Made by a program: the position numbers and the translations under genes
The notes under the pieces: model-generated
What the model saw: the letters and a program-made list of their open reading frames with translations, nothing else
Databases searched by the model: none
What the model was told of the DNA's origin: nothing
In this document: one piece after another, positions 8,394 through 17,728 of the stretch
How positions within the stretch are numbered: position 1 is the stretch's first letter
How the letters are laid out: the number at the start of each line of letters is the position of its first letter
NCBI GenBank assembly: GCA_964490725.1
Contig: CAZBDU010000067.1
Location: 1 to 29,101, forward strand
Direction of reading: 5' to 3'
Source: CAZBDU01 sp964490725
GTDB taxonomy: Bacteria > Spirochaetota > Spirochaetia > SZUA-6 > DRHE01
Length of the DNA stretch: 29,101 nucleotides

Positions 8394-10055
8394 TCACTTC
8401 TCCGTCATGACCTCCACGCCGTCCCAGCCCTTTCCCGGCGGGTTGTGCCGGTAGGCCTTGCAGCGCTCCATGATCATGGCCGCGTTGGCGTCCTCCGGGG
8501 CCAGGCCAAGAACCTCCCGGAAGCAGTCGATGGCCTTGCCGAACTCCTGCCTGTAGTAGTGATCCATGGCGGTGTTGTGCAGCCCCCAGACCATGCGCTC
8601 GGTGTCGCCCAGCTCCTTGCGGGTGGTGTAGATGCGCACCCCCCTGGTCTTGCCCTTCACGGCCACCGTGTCCAAGAGCCGGCAGGGGACCTGGTCGTGG
8701 ACCTTGCCGTGCAGGCTCTCCGAGATGAGCACGGGCTGGTGATACTTCTTGGTCAGCCCCTCCAGCCTGGAGGCCAGGTTCACCATGTCCCCTATCACCG
8801 TGTAGTCCATCTTCTTCTCGGTGCCGATGTTTCCGACGGTCACCACCCCGTAGTTGATCCCCACGCCGATGTGGAACTCGGGCCTGCCGATGCGCCGCTG
8901 GTGCTCATTGAACTTCGAAAGCCCGTCGTGCATCTCGATCCCGGCCAGCACCGACTGCAGCGCGTCGTCGTCGTGGCGGACCGGCGCGCCGAAGAAAGCC
9001 ATGATCGCATCCCCGATGTACTTGTCGATGATTCCGCGGTGGCGGTCCATGATGATGTCCACCATGACCGAGAAATACCGGTTCAGGGAATCCACCAGCT
9101 CGTCCGGGCGCAGCCCCTCCGAGATGGTGGTGAAGCTGCGGATGTCGGAGAACAACACCGCCAGCACCCGGTCCTCTCCCACCAGCATGGACTCCGGGCT
9201 CTTGAAGAACTGGTCGATCACGTCCGAGGGGACGTACTTCTGGAAGATGTTGCGGATCTTGTGCTCCCGCTTCTGCGCCAGCACCGCCTTGAAGGCGTAG
9301 CTCTTGATCTGGTTGTAGGCCTTCTCCAGCTCCCCCACCATCAGGTTGAAGGTGTGGGCCAGCCGGCCGATCTCGTCGTGATACTCCACGGTGACCCGCT
9401 TGGACAGATCGCTGGTGGACATGATGTCCTGCATGGTCCGCACCACCTTGGTCAGGGGGTCGGTCAGATACTTGGCGAACACCAGGATCATGACCAGCCC
9501 CAGCACGATGGCCAGGGCCAGGATCGCCACCGTCCGCTGGGTGATCTGATTTACCTTGCTGTAGAAGGTGTCCCGCTCCTCGGAGACGATCAGGAACCAC
9601 TGGAAGGGCTCGAAGTAGAAGCCCTTGGCCACCCGCTCCACTCCGCCCATCCGCAGCGTGACCAGCCCGGTGTTGCGCTTCTGCATCACCTCGCGGAGGC
9701 GCGCCCGCTCCTCAGGGGCGATGTCCAGCGGGGCGGTGCTCATCACGGCTTCCGTCTCTCCGTCCAGGGCAAAGATGACCTCGGTGGGGCTGCGGATGAT
9801 GCTGCGGGCGTAGGTGTCGATGGCCGCCTTGGTGGCGGCCACCATCACCGGTCTCTCGGTGAAGTTGTTCTCCACCAGCAGCAGCCACTGGCTCTCTGCG
9901 TACTTCTGCAGCTCCGCCGCCTTGAAGCCCAGGAAGTCCTTGGCGATCCCGGAGATGGCGTTGGTGGCGGCAAAGAAGGAAGAGATCCCCGTCAGCAGCA
10001 GCGTGGTGATGATCAGCGGCAGGACCACCAGGATGATCTTGGCCCGGATGCTCAT
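8394..10055 (-). CDS. Membrane-bound class III adenylate cyclase with sensor and HAMP domains
   Basis: A 553-residue enzyme predicted to make cyclic AMP from ATP in response to an extracytoplasmic signal. Membrane spans at about 6-28 and 173-194 flank a roughly 140-residue periplasmic sensor, probably Cache-like. A HAMP linker (about 195-250) leads to the cyclase domain (about 295-480). All catalytic positions are present: metal-binding Asp304 (FSDIRSFT) and Asp349 (YIGDA), base-selecting Lys345 and Asp417 (adenine type), and Asn426 with Arg430 (NLASR). The last 70 residues look like a TPR helix pair (YYRQEFGKAIDCFREVLGLAPED). No Shine-Dalgarno is evident at the ATG, and a possible -10 lies only 7 bases upstream, so the mRNA may be leaderless. 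Adenylate rather than guanylate specificity follows from the residues seen. Confidence 0.92.
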   Translation of the reverse strand: MSIRAKIILVVLPLIITTLLLTGISSFFAATNAISGIAKDFLGFKAAELQKYAESQWLLLVENNFTERPVMVAATKAAIDTYARSIIRSPTEVIFALDGETEAVMSTAPLDIAPEERARLREVMQKRNTGLVTLRMGGVERVAKGFYFEPFQWFLIVSEERDTFYSKVNQITQRTVAILALAIVLGLVMILVFAKYLTDPLTKVVRTMQDIMSTSDLSKRVTVEYHDEIGRLAHTFNLMVGELEKAYNQIKSYAFKAVLAQKREHKIRNIFQKYVPSDVIDQFFKSPESMLVGEDRVLAVLFSDIRSFTTISEGLRPDELVDSLNRYFSVMVDIIMDRHRGIIDKYIGDAIMAFFGAPVRHDDDALQSVLAGIEMHDGLSKFNEHQRRIGRPEFHIGVGINYGVVTVGNIGTEKKMDYTVIGDMVNLASRLEGLTKKYHQPVLISESLHGKVHDQVPCRLLDTVAVKGKTRGVRIYTTRKELGDTERMVWGLHNTAMDHYYRQEFGKAIDCFREVLGLAPEDANAAMIMERCKAYRHNPPGKGWDGVEVMTEK

Positions 10056-10062
10056 ATCAGTA

Positions 10063-10091
10063 ATCTTATCGGCCGGCGGGCGCCGTTTCTA
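10063..10091 (-). promoter_or_regulatory. Possible promoter giving a leaderless cyclase transcript
   Basis: On the minus strand TAGAAA (10091-10086, 4 of 6) and TAAGAT (10068-10063, 4 of 6) are 17 bases apart. The ATG at 10055 follows the -10 by 7 bases, which is where transcription would start. Both hexamers are weak matches, so this is only a candidate. Confidence 0.28.
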
Positions 10092-10307
10092 TGGGTGAGT
10101 TTTTCGCCCCGGCGGCACGGGGAGGTGCGCGAGCCGGCGAGCCGGCGGCGCCCCGGATCGCGCCACCCGCTAACCTCGAAAAGCGGCCAGGATAGCCCTC
10201 CCGGCCTATGGGTCGCACCCTGGCTTCCTTGGTACGGCTACAAACGGAGGGCTTCGGCCGGGGGCGCCTCTGCGCTCCGCGCTTTGGCCGGGTCCCAGGG
10301 GGTATGC

Positions 10308-10951
10308 ATGTTTCTTCTGATCGGACTCATTCTCGTGGCTGCGGGGGCCGTTCCTTTGATCCTGGTCCTGCGCCGTTCGGCGCCGGCTACGTGGACGTGC
10401 ACTACCGGCTGCTGGGCTACGTCGTAGGCATCGTTGCGTTCACCGGGATGGCGGCGTTTCTGGTAGCCGGTGGGCTGTCCCCGGGGCTGCGCCGCAGGCT
10501 CCTGGGGGTCAAGGTAATTTCGGGAGGCGGCGCCTGGGCCGCCGATCGGGCTGCTGCTGGTCTTCAACAGCATCGTGCCGGCGCTGGGCGACGCCCTCAG
10601 GGTCAGCCCCAACGAGATCACCCTGGAGCGGCCCTACCTGGCCAACAACATCCAGCTCACCCGGCAGGGCTACGGCATCACCCACCGCGAGATCGGGCGG
10701 CGGGTCATCCGCAACTCCGTGAAGGCGGTGGTCGATGCCTACGACGGGACGGTCAGCTTCTACCTGGTGGGAGGCATGATCCGCGCGGACGAGCAGATCA
10801 AGAAGGACGCGGTGGACCCGGCGTGGAGAACGGTACGGTCACCCTCACCGGGGTGCTCCCCGACCCGTTGAGCCGCGACGCCGCCGTGGAGGCGGCCCGG
10901 CTGGCTCCCGGGGGCGTGGAGCCGCGGGAGCGCCTGGTGATTTCCACCTGA
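10308..10951 (+). pseudogene. Decayed UPF0182-family membrane protein gene with BON-domain tail
   Basis: Conserved UPF0182 blocks occur in the right order but in different frames and much too close together. An N-terminal span (MFLLIGLILVAAGAVPLILVLRR) begins at 10308. The block FGAGYVDVHYRLLGY is in a second frame from about 10377. GLLLVFNSIVPALGD with VSPNEITLERPYLANNIQL is back in the first frame from about 10545, and VIRNSVKAVVDAYDGTVSFYLV follows at about 10707. The end (RADEQIKKDAV, then, in another frame, VENGTVTLTGVLPDP) looks like a BON domain. Family members are usually about 900 residues; here only about 640 bases remain, so at least about 2 kb has gone. Frameshifts fall near 10377, 10530 and 10825. 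A true start is not assignable. It runs divergently from the cyclase and converges on acs. Confidence 0.75.
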
Positions 10952-10953
10952 GC

Positions 10954-10971
10954 GAGCCGCGGCTCCGGCTC
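10954..10971. terminator. Stem-loop between the convergent UPF0182 remnant and acs
   Basis: GAGCC at 10954-10958 can pair with GGCTC at 10967-10971 (8-base loop) or with the nearer GGCTC at 10961-10965. It sits just past the end of acs (stop at 10973) and just past the remnant. There is no T-run on either side, so a termination role is uncertain. Confidence 0.25.
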
Positions 10972-10972
10972 C

Positions 10973-12943
<1,971 letters not shown>

Positions 12944-13114
12944 GCGGACCCTCCTGCAAGTTGATACTGATGAGCATGCAGAGAATGCATACCTACGCAA
13001 ATCAAATCATAGTGGAGTTGTCAACAAAAGGCAACAGCCCGCGCCGGCGGGGCTCCTCCTCCGGGGGGTTGAACATTCCCGCCGAAAAGATTAGCAGTAG
13101 CGCAGAGGATGGGT

Positions 13115-13303
13115 ATGCAAGAGAGAATCGGCGAGTTCCTGGTCAGAATCGGGGCGATGAAGCGGTACCAGGTGGATGACGTCGTGAGGGCTCAACAGGC
13201 GGGCGACCGCCGCATGTTCGGTGAGATCGCCATCGAGTTCGGCTACATCGACGACGCGGCGATCCAGAGGTACCTGGCGGCGAAGGAGTCGGGGCAGGCC
13301 TAG
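13115..13303 (+). CDS. Small stand-alone MshEN/GspE N-terminal-like protein
   Basis: A 62-residue protein: MQERIGEFLVRIGAM, then DVVRAQQAGDRRMFGEIAIEFGYID, ending in AAIQRYLAAKE. The pattern of a short helical repeat with Gly-Glu-Phe-Leu and Gly-Glu-Ile-Ala turns is that of the N-terminal domain of type II secretion/pilus ATPases (GspE/MshE), some of which bind cyclic di-GMP. Here it occurs alone, without an ATPase. The ATG at 13115 is favoured over that at 13109 because AGAGG lies 6 bases before it. Its stop codon forms one arm of a hairpin shared with the convergent zinc-ribbon gene. Whether it binds a nucleotide or acts as an adaptor is unknown. Confidence 0.7.
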   Translation: MQERIGEFLVRIGAMKRYQVDDVVRAQQAGDRRMFGEIAIEFGYIDDAAIQRYLAAKESGQA

Positions 13304-13313
13304 CCGCAGGCTA
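13301..13313. other. Stop-to-stop hairpin between two small convergent genes
   Basis: TAGCC GCA GGCTA is a perfect 5-bp stem with a 3-base loop. Its left arm begins with the TAG stop of the plus-strand gene and its right arm, read on the minus strand, begins with the TAG stop of the zinc-ribbon gene. No T-run follows, so it may only be compact gene packing. Confidence 0.4.
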
Positions 13314-13502
13314 CCGGGCCGCCTGGGGCTGAAAGCTCAGGGGCACCTCGCTCAGCAGCGCTCCGCAGCCCGGGCAGGTGAAGACGTTGGTCTCCCCCTC
13401 GTCGGTGTGAAAGGTCCGCATCCAACGGCCGTTCCTGAGCACGGCCTGGACCACCACGGGATGCCCGCAGCTGCAGTAGAAGGTCGAACGTATCAGGCGC
13501 AT
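13311..13502 (-). CDS. Small zinc-ribbon protein
   Basis: A 63-residue protein starting MRLIRSTFYCSCGHPVVV. Two cysteine pairs (CSCG near residue 9-12 and CPGCG near residue 43-47) make a zinc ribbon, a fold used for nucleic-acid or protein binding. The strand between them (QAVLRNGRWMRTFHTDEGE) and the tail (ALLSEVPLSF) show no known domain. The ATG at 13502 is preferred to an upstream in-frame start at 13634, whose extra 44 residues are low-complexity and lie over the end of the next gene. No strong ribosome-binding sequence is visible. Expression is not certain. Confidence 0.6.
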   Translation of the reverse strand: MRLIRSTFYCSCGHPVVVQAVLRNGRWMRTFHTDEGETNVFTCPGCGALLSEVPLSFQPQAAR

Positions 13503-13579
13503 GGGACGATTATCCCCCGGCCTGCCGTTTCGACGAATAGGCCGGAAAGGGTATTTCTCCCGCCGGCTGAGATTAAGGC

Positions 13580-14614
13580 TCAGGCCACCCGGGTCATCCG
13601 ATCGTAGCGCCCCTCCACGAAGGCCAGAATGCACTCCACCACCGCCTGGCCCATCCGGCGGTTGGCCGCCCCGGTGTTGGACGCCACGTGGGGGGTGAGC
13701 ACCACGTTGTCCAGCCGGCGCAGGTCCGCATCGGGACGGGCCGGTTCATAAGGCTCGCGGGAGAAGACGTCCAGCGCCGCGCCGCGCAGGTGGCCGCTCA
13801 CCAGGGCATGGTAGAGAGCCTCCTCGTCCACCAGCGATCCCCGGCTGGTGTTGACCAGCCAGCCCCCGGCCTTGAGCTGAGCGATGCGGCGGGAGTCGAA
13901 GAAATTGCGGTTCTCCTCCGTGGCGGCCATGTGGATGCAGACGATCCGCGCTGCCTCCGCGAAGGGAGCGAAGTCGGTGTGATATCCCTCCAGCCCGTAG
14001 CGCCCCAGCAGCTCCTCGGGGTCGCATCCCTCCCTGGAGCACTGCTCGGCCAGCGGCATCACGTCGTAGGCGTGAACGCGCATCCCCAGGCCCGCCGAGG
14101 CGATCCGGGACACCTCCTTGCCGATGCTCCCGAAGCCGGCGATTCCCAGGGAGGTGCCCTGGAGCTCGATTCCCTGCTCGGAGCTGAACCGGCCCGACCG
14201 CAGGCTCCGGTCCAGCGCCGGCACGCCGCGCGCCAGGCCCAACACCAGGGCCACCGTGTGCTCGGCCACCGAACGGTTCAACGCTCCGCTGGTGATGGTG
14301 ACCATCAGGTTCCGCCTCCGGCACGCCTCGAGATCCACGCCGTCGTAGCCCACCCCGAACCGGGCGATCAGCCCCGGTCCCTCTCCGGCGTTGGCCTGCA
14401 GGGATTCATACAGGCGGTCCCGGTACCGCTCCGCGCCCAGCACCGCGATGCGCGCACCTTCCCGGCCGGCCGCCCGGGCCAGCGCCTCCTCCCCCGGCGG
14501 CGCCGCCACCCAGCGTATCCGCTCCGCGTGCTGCGCAAACAGGCTCCGGGCCTTGTGATACTCCGGCTCGGTCACCACCACCGGCTCTTGCGGTCTGTCC
14601 GCGGCCTTCCCCAT
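13580..14614 (-). CDS. D-isomer-specific 2-hydroxyacid dehydrogenase
   Basis: A 344-residue NAD-dependent dehydrogenase of the phosphoglycerate dehydrogenase/D-lactate dehydrogenase family, interconverting a 2-keto acid and a D-2-hydroxy acid. The nucleotide-binding GFGSIG is at about 160-165. The catalytic triad is complete: Arg258 (NTSRGSLVDE), Glu287 (DVFSREP) and His309 (LTPHVASNTG). There is no C-terminal ACT domain, so it is not the long form of serine-pathway SerA. The ATG at 14614 follows GGAGGAG by 10 bases; a GTG at 14644 is a possible longer start. It is last of a three-gene unit, 36 bases after the DapB-like gene. Its substrate is unknown, but its position suggests it handles the keto acid produced by its neighbours. 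Confidence 0.88.
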   Translation of the reverse strand: MGKAADRPQEPVVVTEPEYHKARSLFAQHAERIRWVAAPPGEEALARAAGREGARIAVLGAERYRDRLYESLQANAGEGPGLIARFGVGYDGVDLEACRRRNLMVTITSGALNRSVAEHTVALVLGLARGVPALDRSLRSGRFSSEQGIELQGTSLGIAGFGSIGKEVSRIASAGLGMRVHAYDVMPLAEQCSREGCDPEELLGRYGLEGYHTDFAPFAEAARIVCIHMAATEENRNFFDSRRIAQLKAGGWLVNTSRGSLVDEEALYHALVSGHLRGAALDVFSREPYEPARPDADLRRLDNVVLTPHVASNTGAANRRMGQAVVECILAFVEGRYDRMTRVA

Positions 14615-14650
14615 CCTTTCCAGGCTCCTCCCGGCTGTGCCCACGGCCGC

Positions 14651-15658
14651 TCAGCGCCGGCCGGCCGCGCACATGACCAGGGGCAGATCCTTCATGGTCA
14701 GAAGCCCCGGCGGCGCCGCCACCACCCGGGGAACCGCGTTCAACACGATGGACACCGTACCGATGTCCCCCTGGGTTCCGCCTTCGATGCGGACCTGCAT
14801 GTCGGGGATGCCGGTGATGCTCACCGCGTCATAGGACTCCGGTGCGCCCAGATAGGCCTGGAAGTCCATGGAAACCAGGTCCCTACCGGCGCCGATCCCC
14901 CGGGCCGTCTGAGCCAGGCCCGCGGCCCTGCCCGGCGGCACGGTGATGTGGTCGCTCCTCACCGTTCGCTCCAGGAGCACCGGGGCGATGGTCTCCTCGA
15001 TGCGCTCGATCCGCCATCCCAGCCCGTCGGCGATCATGTAGATGGACTCCGGCAGGCCCACGTGGCCGAAGCTCCCGCTGTCCACGCGCTGCTGGAACTC
15101 TTCCGGGCTCAGCCCGGCCCCGATCTTCTCCTGAAAGGGCACCCGCCGGGAGGAGGCGTCCTGGACGCGCGTCACCCGAACGGCCTGCACCTCCTTGCAC
15201 ACCGCGCTCATCGCCAGGGGCCAGGTGTCCATTAGGAAGCCGGGGTTGATCCCCGTGGCCACCACGGTGGCCCCCTTCTCCCGGGCCAGGGCGTCCAGCC
15301 GCTCCGAGAGCTCGGGGTGCCTCCTGTACGGATAGGAGAGCTCCTCGCAGGTGGACACCACGTTGATGCCCGCTCGCAGGATCTCCTCCAGCTGGCCGAA
15401 CACCTGCTCCAGCTTGGAGCCGGTGGTATGCACCACCACGTCGGGGCGGGTACTTGCCAGCACCCCGGCCGCGTTGCCGGAAACCTCGACCCCCAGCCGG
15501 CGGCCCAGCCCGGCCACATCCCCCAGGTCCCGCCCCGCCTTCTCCGGCGCGTTGTCCACCGCCCCCACCAGCTCGATCCCGGCCCTCTCCAGGGCAAAGC
15601 TCACCACTCTGGCGCCGATGGGCCCGCACCCGTACTGAACCATCCGATATCCGCTCAT
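14651..15658 (-). CDS. DapB/2,4-diaminopentanoate-dehydrogenase-like oxidoreductase
   Basis: A 335-residue NAD(P)-dependent enzyme. The Rossmann motif GCGPIG lies at residues 10-15. The pattern following it (HTTGSKLEQVFGQLEEIL, STCEELSYPY, then GINPGFLMDTWPLA) is that of the dihydrodipicolinate-reductase-like group that includes 2,4-diaminopentanoate dehydrogenase of ornithine fermentation. That family has a DapB-like N-terminal domain and its own C-terminal domain. No ornithine racemase or aminomutase genes are nearby, so diaminopentanoate itself is doubtful; oxidative deamination of some other amino acid or a reductive step is equally possible. The ATG at 15658 has AGGAG 9 bases upstream. 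It lies 14 bases after the aminotransferase, indicating one operon. Confidence 0.8.
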   Translation of the reverse strand: MSGYRMVQYGCGPIGARVVSFALERAGIELVGAVDNAPEKAGRDLGDVAGLGRRLGVEVSGNAAGVLASTRPDVVVHTTGSKLEQVFGQLEEILRAGINVVSTCEELSYPYRRHPELSERLDALAREKGATVVATGINPGFLMDTWPLAMSAVCKEVQAVRVTRVQDASSRRVPFQEKIGAGLSPEEFQQRVDSGSFGHVGLPESIYMIADGLGWRIERIEETIAPVLLERTVRSDHITVPPGRAAGLAQTARGIGAGRDLVSMDFQAYLGAPESYDAVSITGIPDMQVRIEGGTQGDIGTVSIVLNAVPRVVAAPPGLLTMKDLPLVMCAAGRR

Positions 15659-15672
15659 GGTCTTCCGCTCCT

Positions 15673-17019
15673 TCACCGCTTCTGGACCGCGCCTTCGGCC
15701 TCGAGCTGGTCCAGGGTCTTTTCGAAGGCCGCCGCGGTGTCCTCGATCTCCCGCTCGCCGTGCACGGCGGACAGGATGAACTGGTGGCCGCCCATGACGT
15801 CGACGCCGTGGTTGAGCATCCCCCGCCGGAACATCTGGGTGGTTTCCGAGTTGATCGAGTCCAGGAGGGCGGCGTGCGGCGCTGTGCACACCTCCAGGTC
15901 CCCGTGGTAGTCCACGCCCCAGACCACGAAGATGAGCGATCCGTAGCCATGGGCGAACGCCTTGACTCCCCTGGCGGCGATGATCTCGTTCAGCCGTCTC
16001 TTCAGCCGGCTTCCGGCCTCCTCGGCGCGCTGCGTGATGGGCTCCGCGGCGATGATTTCCAGGCAGCGCGACCCCGCCGCCGCGCTTACCGGGTTGGCGT
16101 TGAAGGTCCCCGGATGTGCGATCCGCTGCTCGTGGTCCCACGGCTCCTCGCCGCGGTGAGCGATCATGTCCATGATCGCAGCTTTTCCCCCCACGGCGCC
16201 GCCGGGCATCCCTCCGGCGAAGACCTTCGCCATGGTGGTCAGATCCGGCCGCACGCCGAAGCGCTCCTGGGCGCCTCCCGGGCCCACCCTGAACCCGGTC
16301 ACCACCTCGTCGAAAATCAGCACCACTCCGTGCTTCTCCGTCACCTCCCGCAGGTCCTTCAGAAACTGCGGCGGCAGCGGCAGCGCGCCGCCCTTGGCCC
16401 CGGTGGGCTCCAGGATCACGGCGGCGATGTCGCGGTCCTGGCTCAGCAGCGCCTCCACCTCCTCGATGCGCCCCCCTTCCAGGAGCCGCACGGTCTCCAC
16501 GGTCTTCTCCGGCACCCCGGCGCTGCTGTACTGCCCGGCCGCCACCACGGCGTAGTCCTGCCAGCCGTGGAAGTGATTCACGAACTTGAGGATCCTGCTC
16601 CTGCCGGTGTAGGCGCGGGCCAGGCGGAAGGCCATCAGGGTGGCCTCGGTCCCGGAGCTGTGGAAGCGGATCTTCTCCACGGAGGGCAGCAGCGCCTTCA
16701 CCGCCTCGGCCCAGCGGATCTCCAGGGTGGTGTTGAACCCCAGGTGGGTTCCCCTGCGGACCTGTCGGTTCACCTCCTCCACGAGTCCGCGATGGCAGTG
16801 CCCCAGGATGAGCGCGCCGTGGCCCATGACGTAGCCCACGTATTCGTTTCCGTCCACGTCCCACTTGCGCGGCCCGGCGGCCCGGTCCATGTAGACCGGA
16901 AAGGGTGTCAGGTAGCGCACGTCGTGCGTCACCCCGTCCGGCATCATGGGGCGCGCCTGTTCGTAGAGCTCCAGCGAGCGTGCGTGTTTCTGCCGGTACT
17001 CCTCCAGGATTGTGGCCAT
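15673..17019 (-). CDS. Class III PLP aminotransferase, glutamate-1-semialdehyde-aminomutase-like
   Basis: A 448-residue pyridoxal-phosphate enzyme. The phosphate-binding SSGTEA is at 121-126, the cofactor Asp237 is in FDEVVTGFR, and the Schiff-base Lys265 is in TTMAKVFAGGMPGG. Overall it is closest to HemL (glutamate-1-semialdehyde 2,1-aminomutase) and related omega- or beta-aminotransferases. It is probably not the heme-pathway enzyme: no heme genes are nearby, and it is co-operonic with two dehydrogenases. A likely role is moving an amino group on an amino acid or keto acid released by the adjacent peptide locus. The ATG follows AAGGAG by 7 bases. It is first in the unit, with its own promoter and repeat element upstream. 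Confidence 0.85.
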   Translation of the reverse strand: MATILEEYRQKHARSLELYEQARPMMPDGVTHDVRYLTPFPVYMDRAAGPRKWDVDGNEYVGYVMGHGALILGHCHRGLVEEVNRQVRRGTHLGFNTTLEIRWAEAVKALLPSVEKIRFHSSGTEATLMAFRLARAYTGRSRILKFVNHFHGWQDYAVVAAGQYSSAGVPEKTVETVRLLEGGRIEEVEALLSQDRDIAAVILEPTGAKGGALPLPPQFLKDLREVTEKHGVVLIFDEVVTGFRVGPGGAQERFGVRPDLTTMAKVFAGGMPGGAVGGKAAIMDMIAHRGEEPWDHEQRIAHPGTFNANPVSAAAGSRCLEIIAAEPITQRAEEAGSRLKRRLNEIIAARGVKAFAHGYGSLIFVVWGVDYHGDLEVCTAPHAALLDSINSETTQMFRRGMLNHGVDVMGGHQFILSAVHGEREIEDTAAAFEKTLDQLEAEGAVQKR

Positions 17020-17061
17020 CGACGTTCTCCTTCCAGGGTGTTTGCTCGAAAAACCGCTGCT

Positions 17062-17086
17062 CTTTGCTTTGTGCTTCTTTGCCTTG
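17062..17086 (-). promoter_or_regulatory. Directly repeated operator-like element
   Basis: On the plus strand CTTTGCTTTG (17062-17071) and CTTTGCCTTG (17077-17086) differ at one position and start 15 bases apart. They overlap the expected transcription start of the aminotransferase promoter, where a repressor would act. Pure chance in a short A/C-rich leader is possible. Confidence 0.35.
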
Positions 17087-17087
17087 T

Positions 17088-17117
17088 ACTATAGTAAATT
17101 CCCGAAGCCCGCTGCAA
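17088..17117 (-). promoter_or_regulatory. Promoter of the aminotransferase operon
   Basis: On the minus strand TATAGT (17093-17088, 5 of 6) lies 18 bases after TTGCAG (17117-17112, 3 of 6). It stands in an A/T-richer gap between the membrane protein gene and the aminotransferase, and implies a leader of about 60 bases before the ATG at 17019. Confidence 0.45.
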
Positions 17118-17155
17118 GCGAGGACAGCCCCGGGGGGGCCCGCCATCGAGGGGCT

Positions 17156-17710
17156 CTAGGGGGGGCGCTCCTCCCCCGCTCCCTCCTGGGGCAGCACCAG
17201 AGGCAGCCCGCAGTAGCGGGCCAGGGCTCCGGCCGTTCGCTCCACCGGCCCGCGCTCCGCCCCGCCGACGGTCTCCACCCGGTGCCGGTGCCCCTCGCGG
17301 TCCACCAGGGCGAGCGTCCAGATGGGGCGGCTCAGGAGGCTCCGGCCCGGGGGAACGGACCTCCCGGGACGTCCGCGGACCGCGACGCTGAGCCGCACCT
17401 GCGCCATCCGGGAGAGCCGGTAGCGGCGGCTGCGGTGCAGCAGCACCACTCCCTTTTCGCTGGCCACCATGTCCCGCGACCGGTCGAACACCCACCGTTC
17501 GTGGTAGGCCGCCGCGGCCAGGCAGAGGGCGATGAACAGCAGCGGCAGGAGGTTCCCGGAGAGGAAGGCCCCCCGCGCCGAGGTGCCCACCAGGATCGCC
17601 AGAAAGTACAGTCCCACCCCCAGCGCGGCCAGCCTGTGCACGACGGGCAGGCGCAGCACCAGCCGTCCGTCGGAGAGCTGTTTCAACCTGAATCGCAGGC
17701 GTAGGAGCAT
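17156..17710 (-). CDS. Small two-span membrane protein, PH-like domain possible
   Basis: A 184-residue protein with two hydrophobic spans at about 27-44 and 52-68 (LAALGVGLYFLAILVG and LLPLLFIALCLAAAAY). A soluble part follows (about 75-184) with beta-strand alternation of the sort RWVFDRSRDMVASEKG, YRLSRMAQVRLSVAV and PIWTLALVDREGHRH. This two-span-then-strands design resembles bacterial PH-domain membrane proteins, but I cannot name a family. It lies 18 bases after the first M19 dipeptidase gene on the same strand and probably ends that transcript. A GGAGG lies 13 bases from the ATG at 17710; a closer GGGAG abuts it. Its link with peptide breakdown is unknown. Confidence 0.65.
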   Translation of the reverse strand: MLLRLRFRLKQLSDGRLVLRLPVVHRLAALGVGLYFLAILVGTSARGAFLSGNLLPLLFIALCLAAAAYHERWVFDRSRDMVASEKGVVLLHRSRRYRLSRMAQVRLSVAVRGRPGRSVPPGRSLLSRPIWTLALVDREGHRHRVETVGGAERGPVERTAGALARYCGLPLVLPQEGAGEERPP

Positions 17711-17728
17711 GCTCCCTTCCGTTCCTCC

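Noticed and set aside
8445..10427. Plus-strand open frame of 660 codons over the cyclase gene
   Set aside because: Its sequence is His/Asp/Val-rich without recognisable domains, while the minus strand encodes a complete class III cyclase with all catalytic residues. Only its last part overlaps the UPF0182 remnant in frame.
12996..13024. A perfect TTGACA on the minus strand upstream of acs as a promoter
   Set aside because: The sequence 17 bases downstream is TTTGCG (2 of 6) and the only TATGAT lies 8 bases from the -35, so no acceptable -10 is at the right distance.
13517..13545. 7-bp stem-loop between the dehydrogenase and zinc-ribbon genes as a terminator
   Set aside because: The loop is 15 bases and there is no T-run on the minus strand after it.
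14651..17146. One 831-codon protein on the minus strand
   Set aside because: Only the last 335 codons are the DapB-like enzyme with its own ribosome-binding sequence; the earlier part is an out-of-frame shadow of the aminotransferase.
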